Source: Tetzosporium hominis
GTDB lineage: Bacteria > Bacillota > Bacilli > Bacillales_A > Planococcaceae
Length of the DNA: 64,000 nt
Assembly: GCF_002265435.1 (NCBI RefSeq)
Contig: NZ_NOKQ01000276.1
Coordinates: 84,546 to 148,545 of the forward strand
Direction: 5' to 3'
The first letter of the stretch is position 1. The number at the start of each line of letters is the position of its first letter. Below the pieces are notes generated by a model. The model was not told the origin of the DNA, ran no database searches, and worked only from the letters and a program-made list of their open reading frames with translations. The position numbers were made by a program, and so were the translations under genes. This document shows positions 54,682 to 63,855 of this stretch, one piece after another.

Positions 54682-55653
54682 ATGTCGAAAGTACTTGTAT
54701 TAGCAGAATCTCGTGAAGGTTCATTACGTAACGTATCATTTGAAGCGATTGCAGCTGGAAAGAAAATTTCTGGTGGTGGCGAAGTAGTTGCTGTGTTATT
54801 AGGTGACGCAGCTGGCGAACAAGCAGCTGAGCTTGGCGCATACGGCGCAGATCGCGTTGTAACAGTAGAACACCCACATTTGAAACAATATACTTCAGAC
54901 GGGTACGGCCAAGCATTGATGGCAGTTATCGAGCAAGAAAATCCTGAAGCAATCGTGTTCGGACACACAGCACTAGGAAAAGACTTGTCTCCTAAGATCG
55001 CTGCTAAACTTCAAGTAGGTTTAGTGTCTGACGTGACGGACATCGAAGGAGAAGGCGACGATGCCATCTTCATTCGTCCGATCTACTCGGGTAAAGCATT
55101 TGAAAAAGTGAAATTGAAAGACGACGTGAAATTCATCACAGTTCGTCCGAACAATATCGCACCACTTGCTAAAGAAGAAGGGAAATCTGCAGATGTTTCT
55201 TCACTTTCTGTAGACATCACTAACCTTCGCACAATCATTAAGGAAGTCGTTCGTAAATCAACAGACGGCGTTGACCTATCCGAAGCTAAAGTAGTAGTAG
55301 CTGGTGGTCGTGGCGTGAAGAGTGCAGACGGTTTTGCTCCATTAAAAGAGCTAGCTGACCTTCTTGGTGGCGCTGTTGGTGCATCACGTGGTGCATGTGA
55401 CGCGGATTATGTAGATTACTCTTTACAGATCGGTCAAACAGGTAAAGTCGTTACTCCAGATCTTTACATCGCTGCAGGTATCTCAGGAGCTATCCAGCAT
55501 TTAGCGGGTATGTCGAACTCTAAAGTTATCGTTGCGATCAACAAAGATCCAGAAGCTAACATCTTCAAAGTAGCAGACTACGGAATCGTAGGCGATTTAT
55601 TCGAAGTCATCCCTATGTTGACTGAAGAATTCCGCGCAGTTTTATCGAAGTAA
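54682..55653 (+). CDS. etfA: Electron transfer flavoprotein subunit alpha
   Basis: EtfA binds FAD and has 323 residues. The N-terminal domain (1-190) includes VFGHTALGKDLSPKIAAKL. The C-terminal FAD domain has VVAGGRGVKSADGF, GASRGACDADY, QIGQTGKVVTPDLYIAAGI, SGAIQHLAGM and INKDPEANIFKVADYGIVGD. It is the last gene of the fatty-acid oxidation operon and is followed by a terminator. No acyl-CoA dehydrogenase is in the window. Confidence 0.96.
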   Translation: MSKVLVLAESREGSLRNVSFEAIAAGKKISGGGEVVAVLLGDAAGEQAAELGAYGADRVVTVEHPHLKQYTSDGYGQALMAVIEQENPEAIVFGHTALGKDLSPKIAAKLQVGLVSDVTDIEGEGDDAIFIRPIYSGKAFEKVKLKDDVKFITVRPNNIAPLAKEEGKSADVSSLSVDITNLRTIIKEVVRKSTDGVDLSEAKVVVAGGRGVKSADGFAPLKELADLLGGAVGASRGACDADYVDYSLQIGQTGKVVTPDLYIAAGISGAIQHLAGMSNSKVIVAINKDPEANIFKVADYGIVGDLFEVIPMLTEEFRAVLSK

Positions 55654-55660
55654 TTCTCAC

Positions 55661-55691
55661 TCTCGGCTCCTCTAAAGGAGTCGAGTTTTAT
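55661..55691 (+). terminator. Terminator of the lcfA-etfA operon
   Basis: A 9-bp stem CTCGGCTCC/GGAGTCGAG (one G-U) with TTTTATT. Confidence 0.8.
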
Positions 55692-55717
55692 TATTAGGTG
55701 GTTCGGGTATCATTTGA

Positions 55718-55723
55718 TATAAT
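55718..55723 (+). promoter_or_regulatory. -10 box of the trxA promoter
   Basis: Perfect TATAAT 32 bases before the trxA start; the -35 (about 55694) is poor. An additional Spx-type start cannot be judged from sequence. Confidence 0.55.
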
Positions 55724-55755
55724 CGCATATAGATACACAAGAAGGAGGAATTATC

Positions 55756-56070
55756 GTGGCAGTAACTCACACAACAGACGCAACATTTGCACAAGATATC
55801 GGAGAAGGTTTAGTATTAGTAGACTTTTGGGCACCTTGGTGTGGACCATGTAAAATGATCGCTCCAGTGCTAGAAGAACTAGACGGCGAACTTTCTGACA
55901 AAGTGAAAATCACAAAATTAGATGTGGATGAGAACCAAGCAACGGCTAGCCAGTTCGGTGTTATGTCTATCCCAACTTTGATTCTTTTCAAAGACGGTCA
56001 ACCGGTTGATAAAGTAATCGGCTACCAGCCAAAAGAAAACTTAGCTAACTTAGTGAACAAACACGCATAA
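55756..56070 (+). CDS. trxA: Thioredoxin
   Basis: This is the major cytoplasmic dithiol reductant, 104 residues. The active site is [10 protein letters not shown] at residues 28-37, the conserved cis-Pro is in [11 protein letters not shown], and the buried Asp is in LVDFWAP. The start is GTG behind AAGGAGGAA. It is a monocistronic unit flanked by terminators. Confidence 0.97.
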   Translation: MAVTHTTDATFAQDIGEGLVLVDFWAPWCGPCKMIAPVLEELDGELSDKVKITKLDVDENQATASQFGVMSIPTLILFKDGQPVDKVIGYQPKENLANLVNKHA

Positions 56071-56080
56071 TTCTAAAAAC

Positions 56081-56110
56081 ACCGGAGTCCTCACTGGATT
56101 CCGGTTTTTT
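56081..56110 (+). terminator. Terminator of trxA
   Basis: ACCGGAGTCC/GGATTCCGGT 10-bp stem (one G-U) and T6. Confidence 0.9.
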
Positions 56111-56165
56111 CTCAAGGTAATCCGAACATTCGTGCGGATTTTGCGTGCGAAAGGAAGGTGAAACG

Positions 56166-57959
56166 ATGAACGAGTTGGTTCGACAAAAAAGTGAAATCCT
56201 ACCTGAACAGCCCGGCTGTTATTTGATGAAAGACGGCAACGGAACTATCATCTATGTAGGTAAAGCAAAGGTTTTAAAAAATCGAGTCCGGTCGTACTTT
56301 ACTGGTACACATAATGGAAAGACGCAGCGTCTCGTCCAGGACATCGAAGACTTCGAATATATCGTCACGTCATCGGATCTCGAAGCCTTGATTCTCGAGC
56401 TTCATCTGATTAAAAAACATGACCCGAAATACAATGTCATGCTGAAAGATGACAAGACGTATCCATATATCAAGATTACAGGGGATGCGTATCCCAGAAT
56501 CATCACAACAAGAACGGTCCGTAAAGATAACGGAAAATACTTTGGTCCGTATCCAAACGTCTATGCAGCGAACGAGACGCGGAAACTCCTCGACCGGATC
56601 TATCCGTTCCGAAAATGTGTCAAGATGCCTGACCGGCTTTGTCTCTATTACCATATCGGTCAGTGTTTAGGGCCTTGTGTCAAAGACATTCCACGTTCTG
56701 AATTCCAGTATATGATCGACGAAGTATCAAAGTTTTTAAATGGTGGTCATATCGCTGTTCGGACTGAGCTTGAAAAGAAAATGATGGCGGCTGCTGAAGC
56801 GATGGAATACGAGCGTGCCAAAGAATACAGAGATCAGATTGCGCACATCGATACCGTCATGGAAAAACAAAAGATGCAGATGAATGACTTTACCAATCGT
56901 GATGTCTTTGGTTATGCAGTCGATAAAGGTTGGATGTGTGTTCAAGTGTTCTTTATCCGACAAGGAAAACTCATTGAACGAGACGCTTCCCTATTTCCTA
57001 TATACGGAGAACCGGAAGAAGAATTCCTGACTTTTATCGGCCGCTTCTATGAACAGAGCCAACACATCAAGCCGAAAGAGGTCATGGTTCCAGGCACTGT
57101 AGATGCCGAACTTATCCAACAGCTACTTGATCTTAAAGTCTTCGTTCCTCAAAAAGGGAAGAAAAAAGAGCTCATCAATTTAGCGATCAATAATGCAGAA
57201 GTCGCTTTGAAAGAGAAATTTCATCTAGTAGAGCGACAAGATGAGCGGACAATTGGAGCAGTCGAGCAGTTAGGTGCTCATATGGGTATTCCAGCCCCAA
57301 GACGAATCGAAGCATTCGATAACTCGCACATTTACGGAGCCGATCCTGTATCTGCTATGGTCGTCTTTGAAGACGGCAAACCTCTTAAGAAAGAGTATCG
57401 CAAATATAAAACGAAAACCGCTGCTAAGCACGATGATTATGGTGCAATGCGAGAAGTTATTCGTCGCCGTTATACTCGTGTGTTGCGGGAACGATTGCCA
57501 CTTCCAGATTTGATCTTGATTGATGGAGGAAAAGGGCAGATGTCCTCAGCACGTGAAGTGCTAGAAGATGAACTTGGGCTCGACATTCCGATTGCAGGTC
57601 TTGCGAAAGATTTGAAACACCAAACTGCAGAACTTCTCTACGGAGAGCCACCACTACCAGTAGCTATGAAACGGACATCACAAGAATTCTATTTACTCCA
57701 ACGGATTCAAGACGAAGTCCATAGATTCGCGATCACGTTCCATAGACAACAGCGTCAAAAGAACAGCATTCAATCCGTTTTAGATACGATCCCAGGGGTC
57801 GGACCGAAGCGCAGGCAACAACTCATGAAACACTTTGGTTCAGTTAAAAATATGCGAGCAGGATCGCTTGATGACTTTGTAGCAGCCGGTCTACCTGAGG
57901 CATTAGCGTTAGAGTTCCAAAAAAAACTGACAGAAGATGCCTTGCCTTCATCAGAATAG
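56166..57959 (+). CDS. uvrC: Excinuclease ABC subunit C
   Basis: UvrC makes both incisions in nucleotide excision repair. It has 597 residues from ATG 56166 behind GGAAGGTGA. The GIY-YIG domain is at the N-terminus ([20 protein letters not shown]). The Cys cluster [21 protein letters not shown] follows near 160, then the UVR motif [18 protein letters not shown] near 215. The C-terminal RNase H-like nuclease has [20 protein letters not shown] and [10 protein letters not shown]; tandem helix-hairpin-helix motifs ([18 protein letters not shown]) end the protein. Confidence 0.97.
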   Translation: MNELVRQKSEILPEQPGCYLMKDGNGTIIYVGKAKVLKNRVRSYFTGTHNGKTQRLVQDIEDFEYIVTSSDLEALILELHLIKKHDPKYNVMLKDDKTYPYIKITGDAYPRIITTRTVRKDNGKYFGPYPNVYAANETRKLLDRIYPFRKCVKMPDRLCLYYHIGQCLGPCVKDIPRSEFQYMIDEVSKFLNGGHIAVRTELEKKMMAAAEAMEYERAKEYRDQIAHIDTVMEKQKMQMNDFTNRDVFGYAVDKGWMCVQVFFIRQGKLIERDASLFPIYGEPEEEFLTFIGRFYEQSQHIKPKEVMVPGTVDAELIQQLLDLKVFVPQKGKKKELINLAINNAEVALKEKFHLVERQDERTIGAVEQLGAHMGIPAPRRIEAFDNSHIYGADPVSAMVVFEDGKPLKKEYRKYKTKTAAKHDDYGAMREVIRRRYTRVLRERLPLPDLILIDGGKGQMSSAREVLEDELGLDIPIAGLAKDLKHQTAELLYGEPPLPVAMKRTSQEFYLLQRIQDEVHRFAITFHRQQRQKNSIQSVLDTIPGVGPKRRQQLMKHFGSVKNMRAGSLDDFVAAGLPEALALEFQKKLTEDALPSSE

Positions 57960-57970
57960 TGTGCTAAAGT
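57942..57970 (+). promoter_or_regulatory. lysC promoter
   Basis: TTGCCT (57942-57947), 17 bp, TGC-TAAAGT extended -10 (57965-57970). It overlaps the uvrC 3' end. Confidence 0.65.
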
Positions 57971-57989
57971 AATCCTAATTTCATATTCA

Positions 57990-58227
57990 CTTTACGTGAA
58001 GATAGAGGTGCGAACGTCAACAGTACGGTTTCGGAGGATGACAGATCCTGTGAAGAACTCGGAAAGGGGCAATCGCCGAAATGAAGGTCTGCTGATCCAG
58101 TCCTTCGTTGGTCTTGTGTTGAACAAACCCAAGATTGTCAGAATACACATTCTGGAGGGCTATCTTACATGGACATCACTAGTTGACCGTGTTAGACAAA
58201 ATGCTTTCCATTCGTGGAAAGCATTTT
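57990..58227 (+). ncRNA. Lysine riboswitch (L box) of lysC
   Basis: The aptamer opens AAGATAGAGGTGCGAAC and closes GGAGGGCTATCTT; 57999-58005 pairs with 58160-58166. Conserved internal boxes GGAAAGGGGCAATCGCCGAA and TGGTCTTGTGTTG are present. The terminator AAATGCTTTCCA-TTCG-TGGAAAGCATTT with T run ends at about 58227. Lysine binding should stop transcription before lysC. Confidence 0.95.
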
Positions 58228-58262
58228 TTTGTCCCTTCTCAATAGTCGGAGGAGAGAAGAAA

Positions 58263-59492
58263 ATGGCAATTGTTGTAATGAAATTCGGAGGAACATCAGT
58301 AGGATCGGTAGAACGCATTCGAAATGCTGCCAGTCGTGTAATTCAAGAAGTAGAAAATGGGCATCAAGTGGTCGTAGTTGTATCCGCAATGGGAAAAACG
58401 ACAGATCATTTAGTGGAACTAGCAGAAGAAGTTTCTTCATCTCCTTCAAAACGAGAAATGGACATGCTGTTGTCGACTGGAGAGCAAGTGTCCATGTCGT
58501 TACTTGCAATGGCATTAGAAACTAGAGGCTACCCAGCAGTATCGATGACGGGCTGGCAAGCAGAACTACAAACAGAGAAAGTGCACCGAAATGCACGAAT
58601 CGTCTCTATAAAAGGTGATAAGATCCGTGCGAAACTCGATGCAGGGAACATCGTCGTCGCTGCAGGTTTCCAAGGAATTACAGAAGACGGTGAGATTACG
58701 ACACTTGGTCGCGGTGGCTCAGATACCACAGCAGTAGCAATCGCCGCAGCAATCGGAGCGATGCGATGTGATATCTATACGGATGTGGATGGTGTCTACA
58801 CATCAGATCCGCGCTATGTAGAAGGTGCGCGTAAACTGCAATCGATTGAATATGATGAAATGTTAGAGCTTGCTAACTTAGGGGCAGGGGTGTTGCATCC
58901 ACGTGCTGTAGAATATGCGAAGAACTATAAAATCCCGTTGACAGTTCGCTCGAGCCTGTCGCAGGAAGAAGGAACTGTGATTGAGGAGGAACCAACTATG
59001 GAATCGAATTTAATTGTACGCGGTGTCGCGTTTGAATCGGATGTCGTAAGACTAACAATCAGCTACGAAAAACCGTTCAACGGCTCACTGGCTAAAATCT
59101 TTACCACTTTAGCTGCACACAATATCGATGTCGACATTATCGTCCAGTCGATTGTAGACGGAACGACGCCGACTGTTTCATTTACAATCAAAAAAGAAGC
59201 GCTATCCGAAGCGATTCAAGTATTAGAAGAACGCAAACAGGATTTAGGCTTCCAGGTTGCAGACTTTGAAGTGGGCCTTGCTAAAGTGTCCATCGTAGGT
59301 TCAGGAATGGTGTCGAATCCTGGTGTGGCAGCGCAGATGTTTGATCGACTCCGTCAAGAAGACGTTCCTGTCAAAATGGTCAGTACATCAGAGATCAAAG
59401 TATCCGTAGTTGTTCCGCAACAAACGATGATTGCTACAGCTAACGCTCTTCACGACGAATTCCGACTTTCGGAGCTAGAAATCGAAGTATAA
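58263..59492 (+). CDS. lysC: Aspartate kinase, lysine-sensitive (alpha and beta subunits)
   Basis: LysC phosphorylates aspartate, opening the lysine, threonine, methionine and DAP branch. It has 409 residues from ATG 58263 behind GGAGGAGAG; in-frame codons upstream belong to the riboswitch. The kinase domain has VMKFGGTSVGS, STGEQVSMSLLA, and TLGRGGSDTTAVAIAAA. Two ACT domains form the C-terminus. Inside the gene, GAGGAGGA (58983-58990) is followed by ATG 58998, the position of the separately translated beta subunit in B. subtilis aspartokinase II, so two products are expected. Confidence 0.96.
   Translation: MAIVVMKFGGTSVGSVERIRNAASRVIQEVENGHQVVVVVSAMGKTTDHLVELAEEVSSSPSKREMDMLLSTGEQVSMSLLAMALETRGYPAVSMTGWQAELQTEKVHRNARIVSIKGDKIRAKLDAGNIVVAAGFQGITEDGEITTLGRGGSDTTAVAIAAAIGAMRCDIYTDVDGVYTSDPRYVEGARKLQSIEYDEMLELANLGAGVLHPRAVEYAKNYKIPLTVRSSLSQEEGTVIEEEPTMESNLIVRGVAFESDVVRLTISYEKPFNGSLAKIFTTLAAHNIDVDIIVQSIVDGTTPTVSFTIKKEALSEAIQVLEERKQDLGFQVADFEVGLAKVSIVGSGMVSNPGVAAQMFDRLRQEDVPVKMVSTSEIKVSVVVPQQTMIATANALHDEFRLSELEIEV
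58998..59492 (+). CDS. lysC: Internal in-frame product: aspartokinase beta subunit
   Basis: This second start within lysC has an optimal ribosome site (GAGGAGGA, 7 bases before ATG) and gives a 164-residue protein (MESNLIVRGVAFESDVVRLT) that consists of the two ACT regulatory domains. B. subtilis aspartokinase II is an alpha2-beta2 enzyme whose beta subunit arises this way. The site is read directly from the sequence; expression is inferred. Confidence 0.8.
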   Translation: MESNLIVRGVAFESDVVRLTISYEKPFNGSLAKIFTTLAAHNIDVDIIVQSIVDGTTPTVSFTIKKEALSEAIQVLEERKQDLGFQVADFEVGLAKVSIVGSGMVSNPGVAAQMFDRLRQEDVPVKMVSTSEIKVSVVVPQQTMIATANALHDEFRLSELEIEV

Positions 59493-59505
59493 GTAAAGTA
59501 AAAAA

Positions 59506-59545
59506 ACAAGCAGTTTCTCATGCGAAAATGAGAGACTGCTTTTTG
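59506..59545 (+). terminator. Terminator of lysC
   Basis: A 14-bp stem (left arm AAGCAGTTTCTCAT, one G-U) with a 6-nt loop and T5. Confidence 0.9.
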
Positions 59546-59609
59546 TATGGGAACAATAGTTGAGCTGAGAGTGCTCGGAAAAGAAACGCTTATCTGTGGG
59601 AGCGGCTGG

Positions 59610-59647
59610 TTTTCGAAGCATTTCTGAGCGAACGCCTTCCACATCTA
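59610..59647 (-). repeat. Dispersed 38-bp repeat, copy 2
   Basis: The minus strand matches 34875-34912 at 34 of 38 positions. It lies in the gene-free spacer after the lysC terminator. The rest of 59546-59755 shows no other feature to me. Confidence 0.85.
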
Positions 59648-59755
59648 GGTTATACAAAATAGTTACAAAAGTGTGAACAAATCAAACAAAAAATTCACAC
59701 TTTTGAGCAGATAAATGGGAGCGTTTCCACCGGAGGAGTAAACTTAAGACAGTTG

Positions 59756-60148
59756 CTATTCTGATTTCGCTGTAAAAACCACTAGCTTGGATGTCACGTC
59801 TTCTGCACATTCTGTCATTCGACCATGGAGCATCTCAAATTGTTCTGCTAGAAAGCCGGCTTCTAATTTAAAACAGCGGTCGGAACGAGTGTCTGAACGA
59901 TGTGCACCTTGCAGGTGGAGAATTATTTCGCGTTTCGCTTCCTTATGTATATGGAGGTCACCCCAACCAGCTTGTTCAAAAAAGGCTTGCAGTTCGTCTA
60001 CGGACTGACAGGGGAATTTACGTGCCAAATCTTTACCGGCCCAATACAGAACCTCTTGTTCATGCTTACCTAATAAGGAAGCAACTAAATGATCACGAAT
60101 TAACTCGTAACCAAACTGTGGAATCACTTTCTCTTGTGTCTTTTCCAT
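59756..60148 (-). CDS. yslB: YslB-like protein (DUF2507)
   Basis: This 130-residue soluble protein has EKVIPQFGYELIRDHLVASL and EVLYWAGKDLARKFP, the start of the DUF2507 family to which B. subtilis YslB belongs; it sits in the heme-binding V4R-like fold group by structure reports. ATG 60148 is chosen as the first Met with homologous sequence; the ribosome site is weak (GGAAAGCGAG), and a longer start at 60232 would add an unrelated Cys/Thr-rich stretch. It is divergent from sdhCAB, near lysC as in B. subtilis. Confidence 0.82.
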   Translation of the reverse strand: MEKTQEKVIPQFGYELIRDHLVASLLGKHEQEVLYWAGKDLARKFPCQSVDELQAFFEQAGWGDLHIHKEAKREIILHLQGAHRSDTRSDRCFKLEAGFLAEQFEMLHGRMTECAEDVTSKLVVFTAKSE

Positions 60149-60260
60149 AATGACCACTCGCTTTCCAAAATCAACGATATCAGTATAGCATGTAGGTTTC
60201 ATTTTTGTGCATGTGAAAAAAGACACAATCACGATAGAACCCTTGAGAAATCTAGTGTTT

Positions 60261-60317
60261 GAGAAGTATTCTCATTCCTGAAGTGCCTTGACCTACCTAT
60301 TTTAGGGGAGTACAATA
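60261..60317 (+). promoter_or_regulatory. sdhCAB promoter with Fur-like palindrome
   Basis: TTGACC (60289-60294), 17 bp, TACAAT (60312-60317). Upstream, 60261-60275 is TGAGAA-GTA-TTCTCA, a perfect inverted repeat matching 11 of 14 positions of the Fur box; the half-site TGAGAA occurs in many Bacillus Fur boxes. Confidence 0.6.
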
Positions 60318-60339
60318 GTTATGTTAAACTACAAGGCCG

Positions 60340-60400
60340 TTACGAACGTCGATATTTCGTGCGTCGTAACAATTATTGGGTGGTCACTTCGCCGTGATCA
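60340..60400 (+). promoter_or_regulatory. Hairpins in the sdh leader
   Basis: The leader of about 110 nt holds GTTACGA (60340-60346) with TCGTAAC (60365-60371) and GGTCAC with GTGATC (about 60383-60400). Regulation by small RNA is known for sdh in B. subtilis; whether these stems matter is unknown. Confidence 0.4.
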
Positions 60401-60432
60401 ATCAATCGCAAAATTTGAGGGGGGTAACCACT

Positions 60433-61047
60433 TTGGCGAAAAACAACGAATTTCTTTGGCGTCGACTGCATTCCTTACTAGGAATCATCCCAGTGGGATT
60501 GTTCTTAACGCAGCATTTGATCGTCAACTACTTTGCAACTGGAGGAGAAGATTCCTTCAACGCTGCAGCACACTTTATGGAGAGCTTGCCATTCCGTTAT
60601 GCACTTGAAATCTTTGTTATTTTCTTACCATTAATGTTCCACGCATTTTACGGAATTTACATTGCTTTCACTGCTAAAAACAACACACAACGCTTTAGCA
60701 CATTCCGTAACTGGATGTTCGTAGCACAGCGTATCACAGGAATTTTCCTAGTAATCTTCATCGCTTGGCACGTCTATGAGACTCGCTGGCAGGTTGCTAT
60801 TGGAGCAGATAAAGCTGACTTCGACATGATGGCAGATATCTTAGGAAATCCTTGGATGTTCGGTTTCTATGTAGCTGGTGTACTTGCTGCAACGTTCCAC
60901 TTAGCAAACGGTATCTGGTCATTCCTAGTTAGCTGGGGGATTACACAATCCGCTGCTTCACAACGTGTGGCTACATACGTAACGCTTGGTATTTTCGTAG
61001 CATTGTCAGTAGTGGGCATCCGTGCATTACTTGCATTCGTAGTATAA
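60433..61047 (+). CDS. sdhC: Succinate dehydrogenase cytochrome b558 subunit
   Basis: SdhC is the five-helix diheme membrane anchor of Bacillus-type succinate:menaquinone oxidoreductase. It has 204 residues from TTG 60433, which follows AGGGGGGT by 7-8 bases and gives AKNNEFLWRRLHSLLGIIPV as in B. subtilis SdhC. Heme-ligand histidines lie in RRLHSLLG, LTQHLIVNYF, MFHAFYGIYIAF, and IAWHVYETR. It leads the sdhCAB operon, and no sdhD is needed in this type. Confidence 0.95.
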   Translation: MAKNNEFLWRRLHSLLGIIPVGLFLTQHLIVNYFATGGEDSFNAAAHFMESLPFRYALEIFVIFLPLMFHAFYGIYIAFTAKNNTQRFSTFRNWMFVAQRITGIFLVIFIAWHVYETRWQVAIGADKADFDMMADILGNPWMFGFYVAGVLAATFHLANGIWSFLVSWGITQSAASQRVATYVTLGIFVALSVVGIRALLAFVV

Positions 61048-61080
61048 GCCACTACTAAAAATTCGAGGAGTGAGAAAAGC

Positions 61081-62838
61081 ATGGCAAAAAGTAAACTGAT
61101 CGTTGTCGGTGGAGGCCTTGCAGGTCTTATGGCAACAATGAAAGCTGCCGAAAACGGTACGCCTGTTGATCTATTCTCATTAGTTCCAGTAAAGCGCTCT
61201 CATTCAGTGTGTGCGCAGGGCGGAATTAATGGTGCAGTAAATACAAAAGGTGAAGGAGACTCAACGTACAAACACTTTGACGATACAGTGTATGGCGGTG
61301 ACTTCTTAGCGAACCAAGGTCCTGTAAAAGCTATGGCTGATGCAGCGCCTGGTATCATTCACTTATTTGACCGTATGGGTGTTATGTTCAACCGTACTCC
61401 AGAAGGTCTTCTTGATTTCCGCCGTTTTGGTGGAACACTGTATCACCGTACAGCATTCGCTGGTGCTACAACTGGACAACAGTTGCTTTATGCACTGGAT
61501 GAGCAAGTTCGCCGCTACGAAGTAGACGGTCTTGTAACGAAGTACGAAGGTTGGGAATTCCTGGGCATAATCAAAGATGACGAAGGCGTCTGCCGCGGTA
61601 TTAAAGCACAGAACTTGAACACTGCAGAAATCCAAGCGTTCCGTTCAGATGCTGTAATTATGGCAACAGGTGGTCCTGGTATCATCTTCGGTAAAACAAC
61701 AAACTCTATCATCAACACAGGATCTGCTGCATCTATCGTTTACCAACAAGGTGCAAAATATGCAAACGGAGAATTCATTCAAATTCACCCAACTGCAATC
61801 CCTGGTGATGACAAACTACGTTTGATGTCAGAGTCAGCTCGTGGTGAAGGTGGCCGTGTTTGGACTTACAAAGACGGAAAACCTTGGTACTTCTTAGAAG
61901 AGAAATATCCAGATTACGGGAACCTAGTTCCTCGTGACATCGCTACACGTGAAATCTTCGACGTGTGCGTGAACCAGAAACTTGGAATCAATGGAGAAAA
62001 CATGGTTTACCTTGACCTTTCTCACAAAGATCCACACGAACTTGACGTAAAACTTGGTGGTATCATCGAAATCTACGAAAAGTTCACTGGTGATGATCCA
62101 CGTAAAGTTCCAATGAAAATCTTCCCTGCAGTTCACTACTCTATGGGCGGACTTTGGGTAGATGACGACCAGATGACAAACATCCCTGGATTGTTTGCAG
62201 CTGGTGAATGTGATTACTCTCAGCACGGTGCCAACCGTCTAGGAGCAAACTCACTTCTTTCTGCAGTATTCGGAGGAAGCGTAGCTGGACCAAATGCAGT
62301 GAAATACATGAAGGGTCTGAAGAAGTCTGCTGCAGATCTTCCAGATGACATCTTCACTCGTGAAGTTCAAAAAGAACAAGAAGAGTGGAACAAAGTATTG
62401 AACATGCAAGGTACAGAAAACGCCTACTTGATCCATAAAGAGCTTGGAGAGTGGATGACAGACAACGTAACCGTTGTACGCTACAACGACAAGCTTGAAC
62501 AAACAGATAAAAAGATTCTTGAATTGATGGACCGTTGGGAGCGCATCAACATGGACGATACACAACAGTGGTCGAACCAAGGTGCTTCATTCACTCGTCA
62601 GTTAAAGAACATGTTATACCTAGCTCGCGTTATCACAATCGGAGCGCTTAAGCGTAACGAGAGTCGTGGTGCTCACTACAAACCAGAATTCCCTGAGCGT
62701 AATGACGAGGAATTCATGAAAACTACAATCGCAGAGTTCGATGCAGCTACTGGCGCACCGATTATCTCGTACGAGGAAATTGACGTATCGTTGATTCCAC
62801 CACGTAAACGCGATTATTCTTCTAAAGGAGGGAACTAA
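61081..62838 (+). CDS. sdhA: Succinate dehydrogenase flavoprotein subunit
   Basis: SdhA oxidises succinate to fumarate, 585 residues. The FAD motif VVGGGLAGLMATMKAAENG is at the N-terminus; HSVCAQGGINGA carries the His that binds FAD covalently. Active-site residues are in IQIHPTAIPGDDKL, SESARGEGGRVW and AVHYSMGGLWVD. GECDYSQHGANRLGANSLL binds the adenine portion. Ribosome site CGAGGAGTG. It is 33 bp after sdhC and 3 bp before sdhB. Confidence 0.98.
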   Translation: MAKSKLIVVGGGLAGLMATMKAAENGTPVDLFSLVPVKRSHSVCAQGGINGAVNTKGEGDSTYKHFDDTVYGGDFLANQGPVKAMADAAPGIIHLFDRMGVMFNRTPEGLLDFRRFGGTLYHRTAFAGATTGQQLLYALDEQVRRYEVDGLVTKYEGWEFLGIIKDDEGVCRGIKAQNLNTAEIQAFRSDAVIMATGGPGIIFGKTTNSIINTGSAASIVYQQGAKYANGEFIQIHPTAIPGDDKLRLMSESARGEGGRVWTYKDGKPWYFLEEKYPDYGNLVPRDIATREIFDVCVNQKLGINGENMVYLDLSHKDPHELDVKLGGIIEIYEKFTGDDPRKVPMKIFPAVHYSMGGLWVDDDQMTNIPGLFAAGECDYSQHGANRLGANSLLSAVFGGSVAGPNAVKYMKGLKKSAADLPDDIFTREVQKEQEEWNKVLNMQGTENAYLIHKELGEWMTDNVTVVRYNDKLEQTDKKILELMDRWERINMDDTQQWSNQGASFTRQLKNMLYLARVITIGALKRNESRGAHYKPEFPERNDEEFMKTTIAEFDAATGAPIISYEEIDVSLIPPRKRDYSSKGGN

Positions 62839-62841
62839 TCC

Positions 62842-63621
62842 ATGGTGACAGCAACAGAAGCAAAAAAAATTACTGTTGAGATCCAGCGTCAAGACACTCC
62901 TGACTCGGAACCCTACTGGGAAGCCTTTGAGGTTAATTACCGTCCAAACATGAACGTAATTTCTGCTCTTATGGAAATTCGTCAAAACCCAGTAAACAAA
63001 GATGGAAAAGCTACGAAGCCTGTAACTTGGGACATGAACTGTCTTGAAGAAGTTTGTGGAGCTTGTTCTATGGTCATCAATGGTCGTCCGATGCAGTCCT
63101 GTTCGGCACTTGTTGACAAGTTAGAGCAACCGATCAAACTAGCTCCGATGCGTACATTCCCTGTAGTACGTGACCTACAAGTAGACCGTACTCGTATGTT
63201 TGATTCATTGAAACGCGTAAAAGCATGGATTCCAATTGATGGATCATACGATTTAGGTGAAGGTCCACGTATGCCTGAGCGCAAGCGTCAGTGGGCTTAC
63301 GAGCTTTCAAAATGTATGACTTGTGGTGTTTGTCTAGAAGCGTGTCCAAACGTGAATGACAAATCAAACTTCATGGGTCCTGCTCCGCTTTCACAAGTTC
63401 GCCTATTCAACGCTCACCCAACAGGTGCGATGAATAAAGATGAGCGCTTAAACGCGATCATGGGCGAGGGGGGTATCGCAAACTGCGGTAACTCTCAAAA
63501 CTGTGTAGTGGCATGTCCGAAAGGAATTCCATTAACAACTTCTATCGCGGCTCTTAACCGTGATACTACTGTTCAAATGTTCCGTAACTTCTTCGGTTCA
63601 GATTACATGGTTGATAATTAA
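62842..63621 (+). CDS. sdhB: Succinate dehydrogenase iron-sulfur subunit
   Basis: SdhB passes electrons from FAD to heme through three Fe-S centres. It has 259 residues. The [2Fe-2S] ligands are in DMNCLEEVCGACSMVINGRP and SCSALVD, and the [4Fe-4S]/[3Fe-4S] ligands in CMTCGVCLEACPNVN, NCGNSQNCVVACPKGIPL. Ribosome site AGGAGGGAAC. A hairpin-rich 3' region and terminator follow. Confidence 0.97.
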   Translation: MVTATEAKKITVEIQRQDTPDSEPYWEAFEVNYRPNMNVISALMEIRQNPVNKDGKATKPVTWDMNCLEEVCGACSMVINGRPMQSCSALVDKLEQPIKLAPMRTFPVVRDLQVDRTRMFDSLKRVKAWIPIDGSYDLGEGPRMPERKRQWAYELSKCMTCGVCLEACPNVNDKSNFMGPAPLSQVRLFNAHPTGAMNKDERLNAIMGEGGIANCGNSQNCVVACPKGIPLTTSIAALNRDTTVQMFRNFFGSDYMVDN

Positions 63622-63760
63622 GATGTGGAGAACGCCGCTCTAGAAATTTCATCAAAACTAGGCGCACCAATTGAGGCGCACTTTGCCTCGGTTGGGGTGA
63701 ATGGTTTTGATGTGGATTTCTGGCGTTCGCAACTCGATTTCATCACGAAGTCACAATGTG

Positions 63761-63794
63761 AGCCTCGCTACTAATTGGTAGCGAGGCTTTTTTG
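63761..63794 (+). terminator. Terminator of sdhCAB
   Basis: An 11-bp perfect stem (AGCCTCGCTAC left arm) with 6-nt loop and T6. Confidence 0.92.
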
Positions 63795-63810
63795 TGCTAA
63801 GTTTAGCTAG

Positions 63811-63855
63811 TTTCACCTGAGAAGCCCTTTTCCTGGGGGAGAACCTCGAAGCCTC
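63811..63855 (+). repeat. Copy of the inverted-repeat element arm
   Basis: Aligns to the minus strand of 12458-12413 with about three quarters identity; the shared parts are TTTCACC, GAGA, TTTCC and GGGGAGAACC. Confidence 0.6.
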
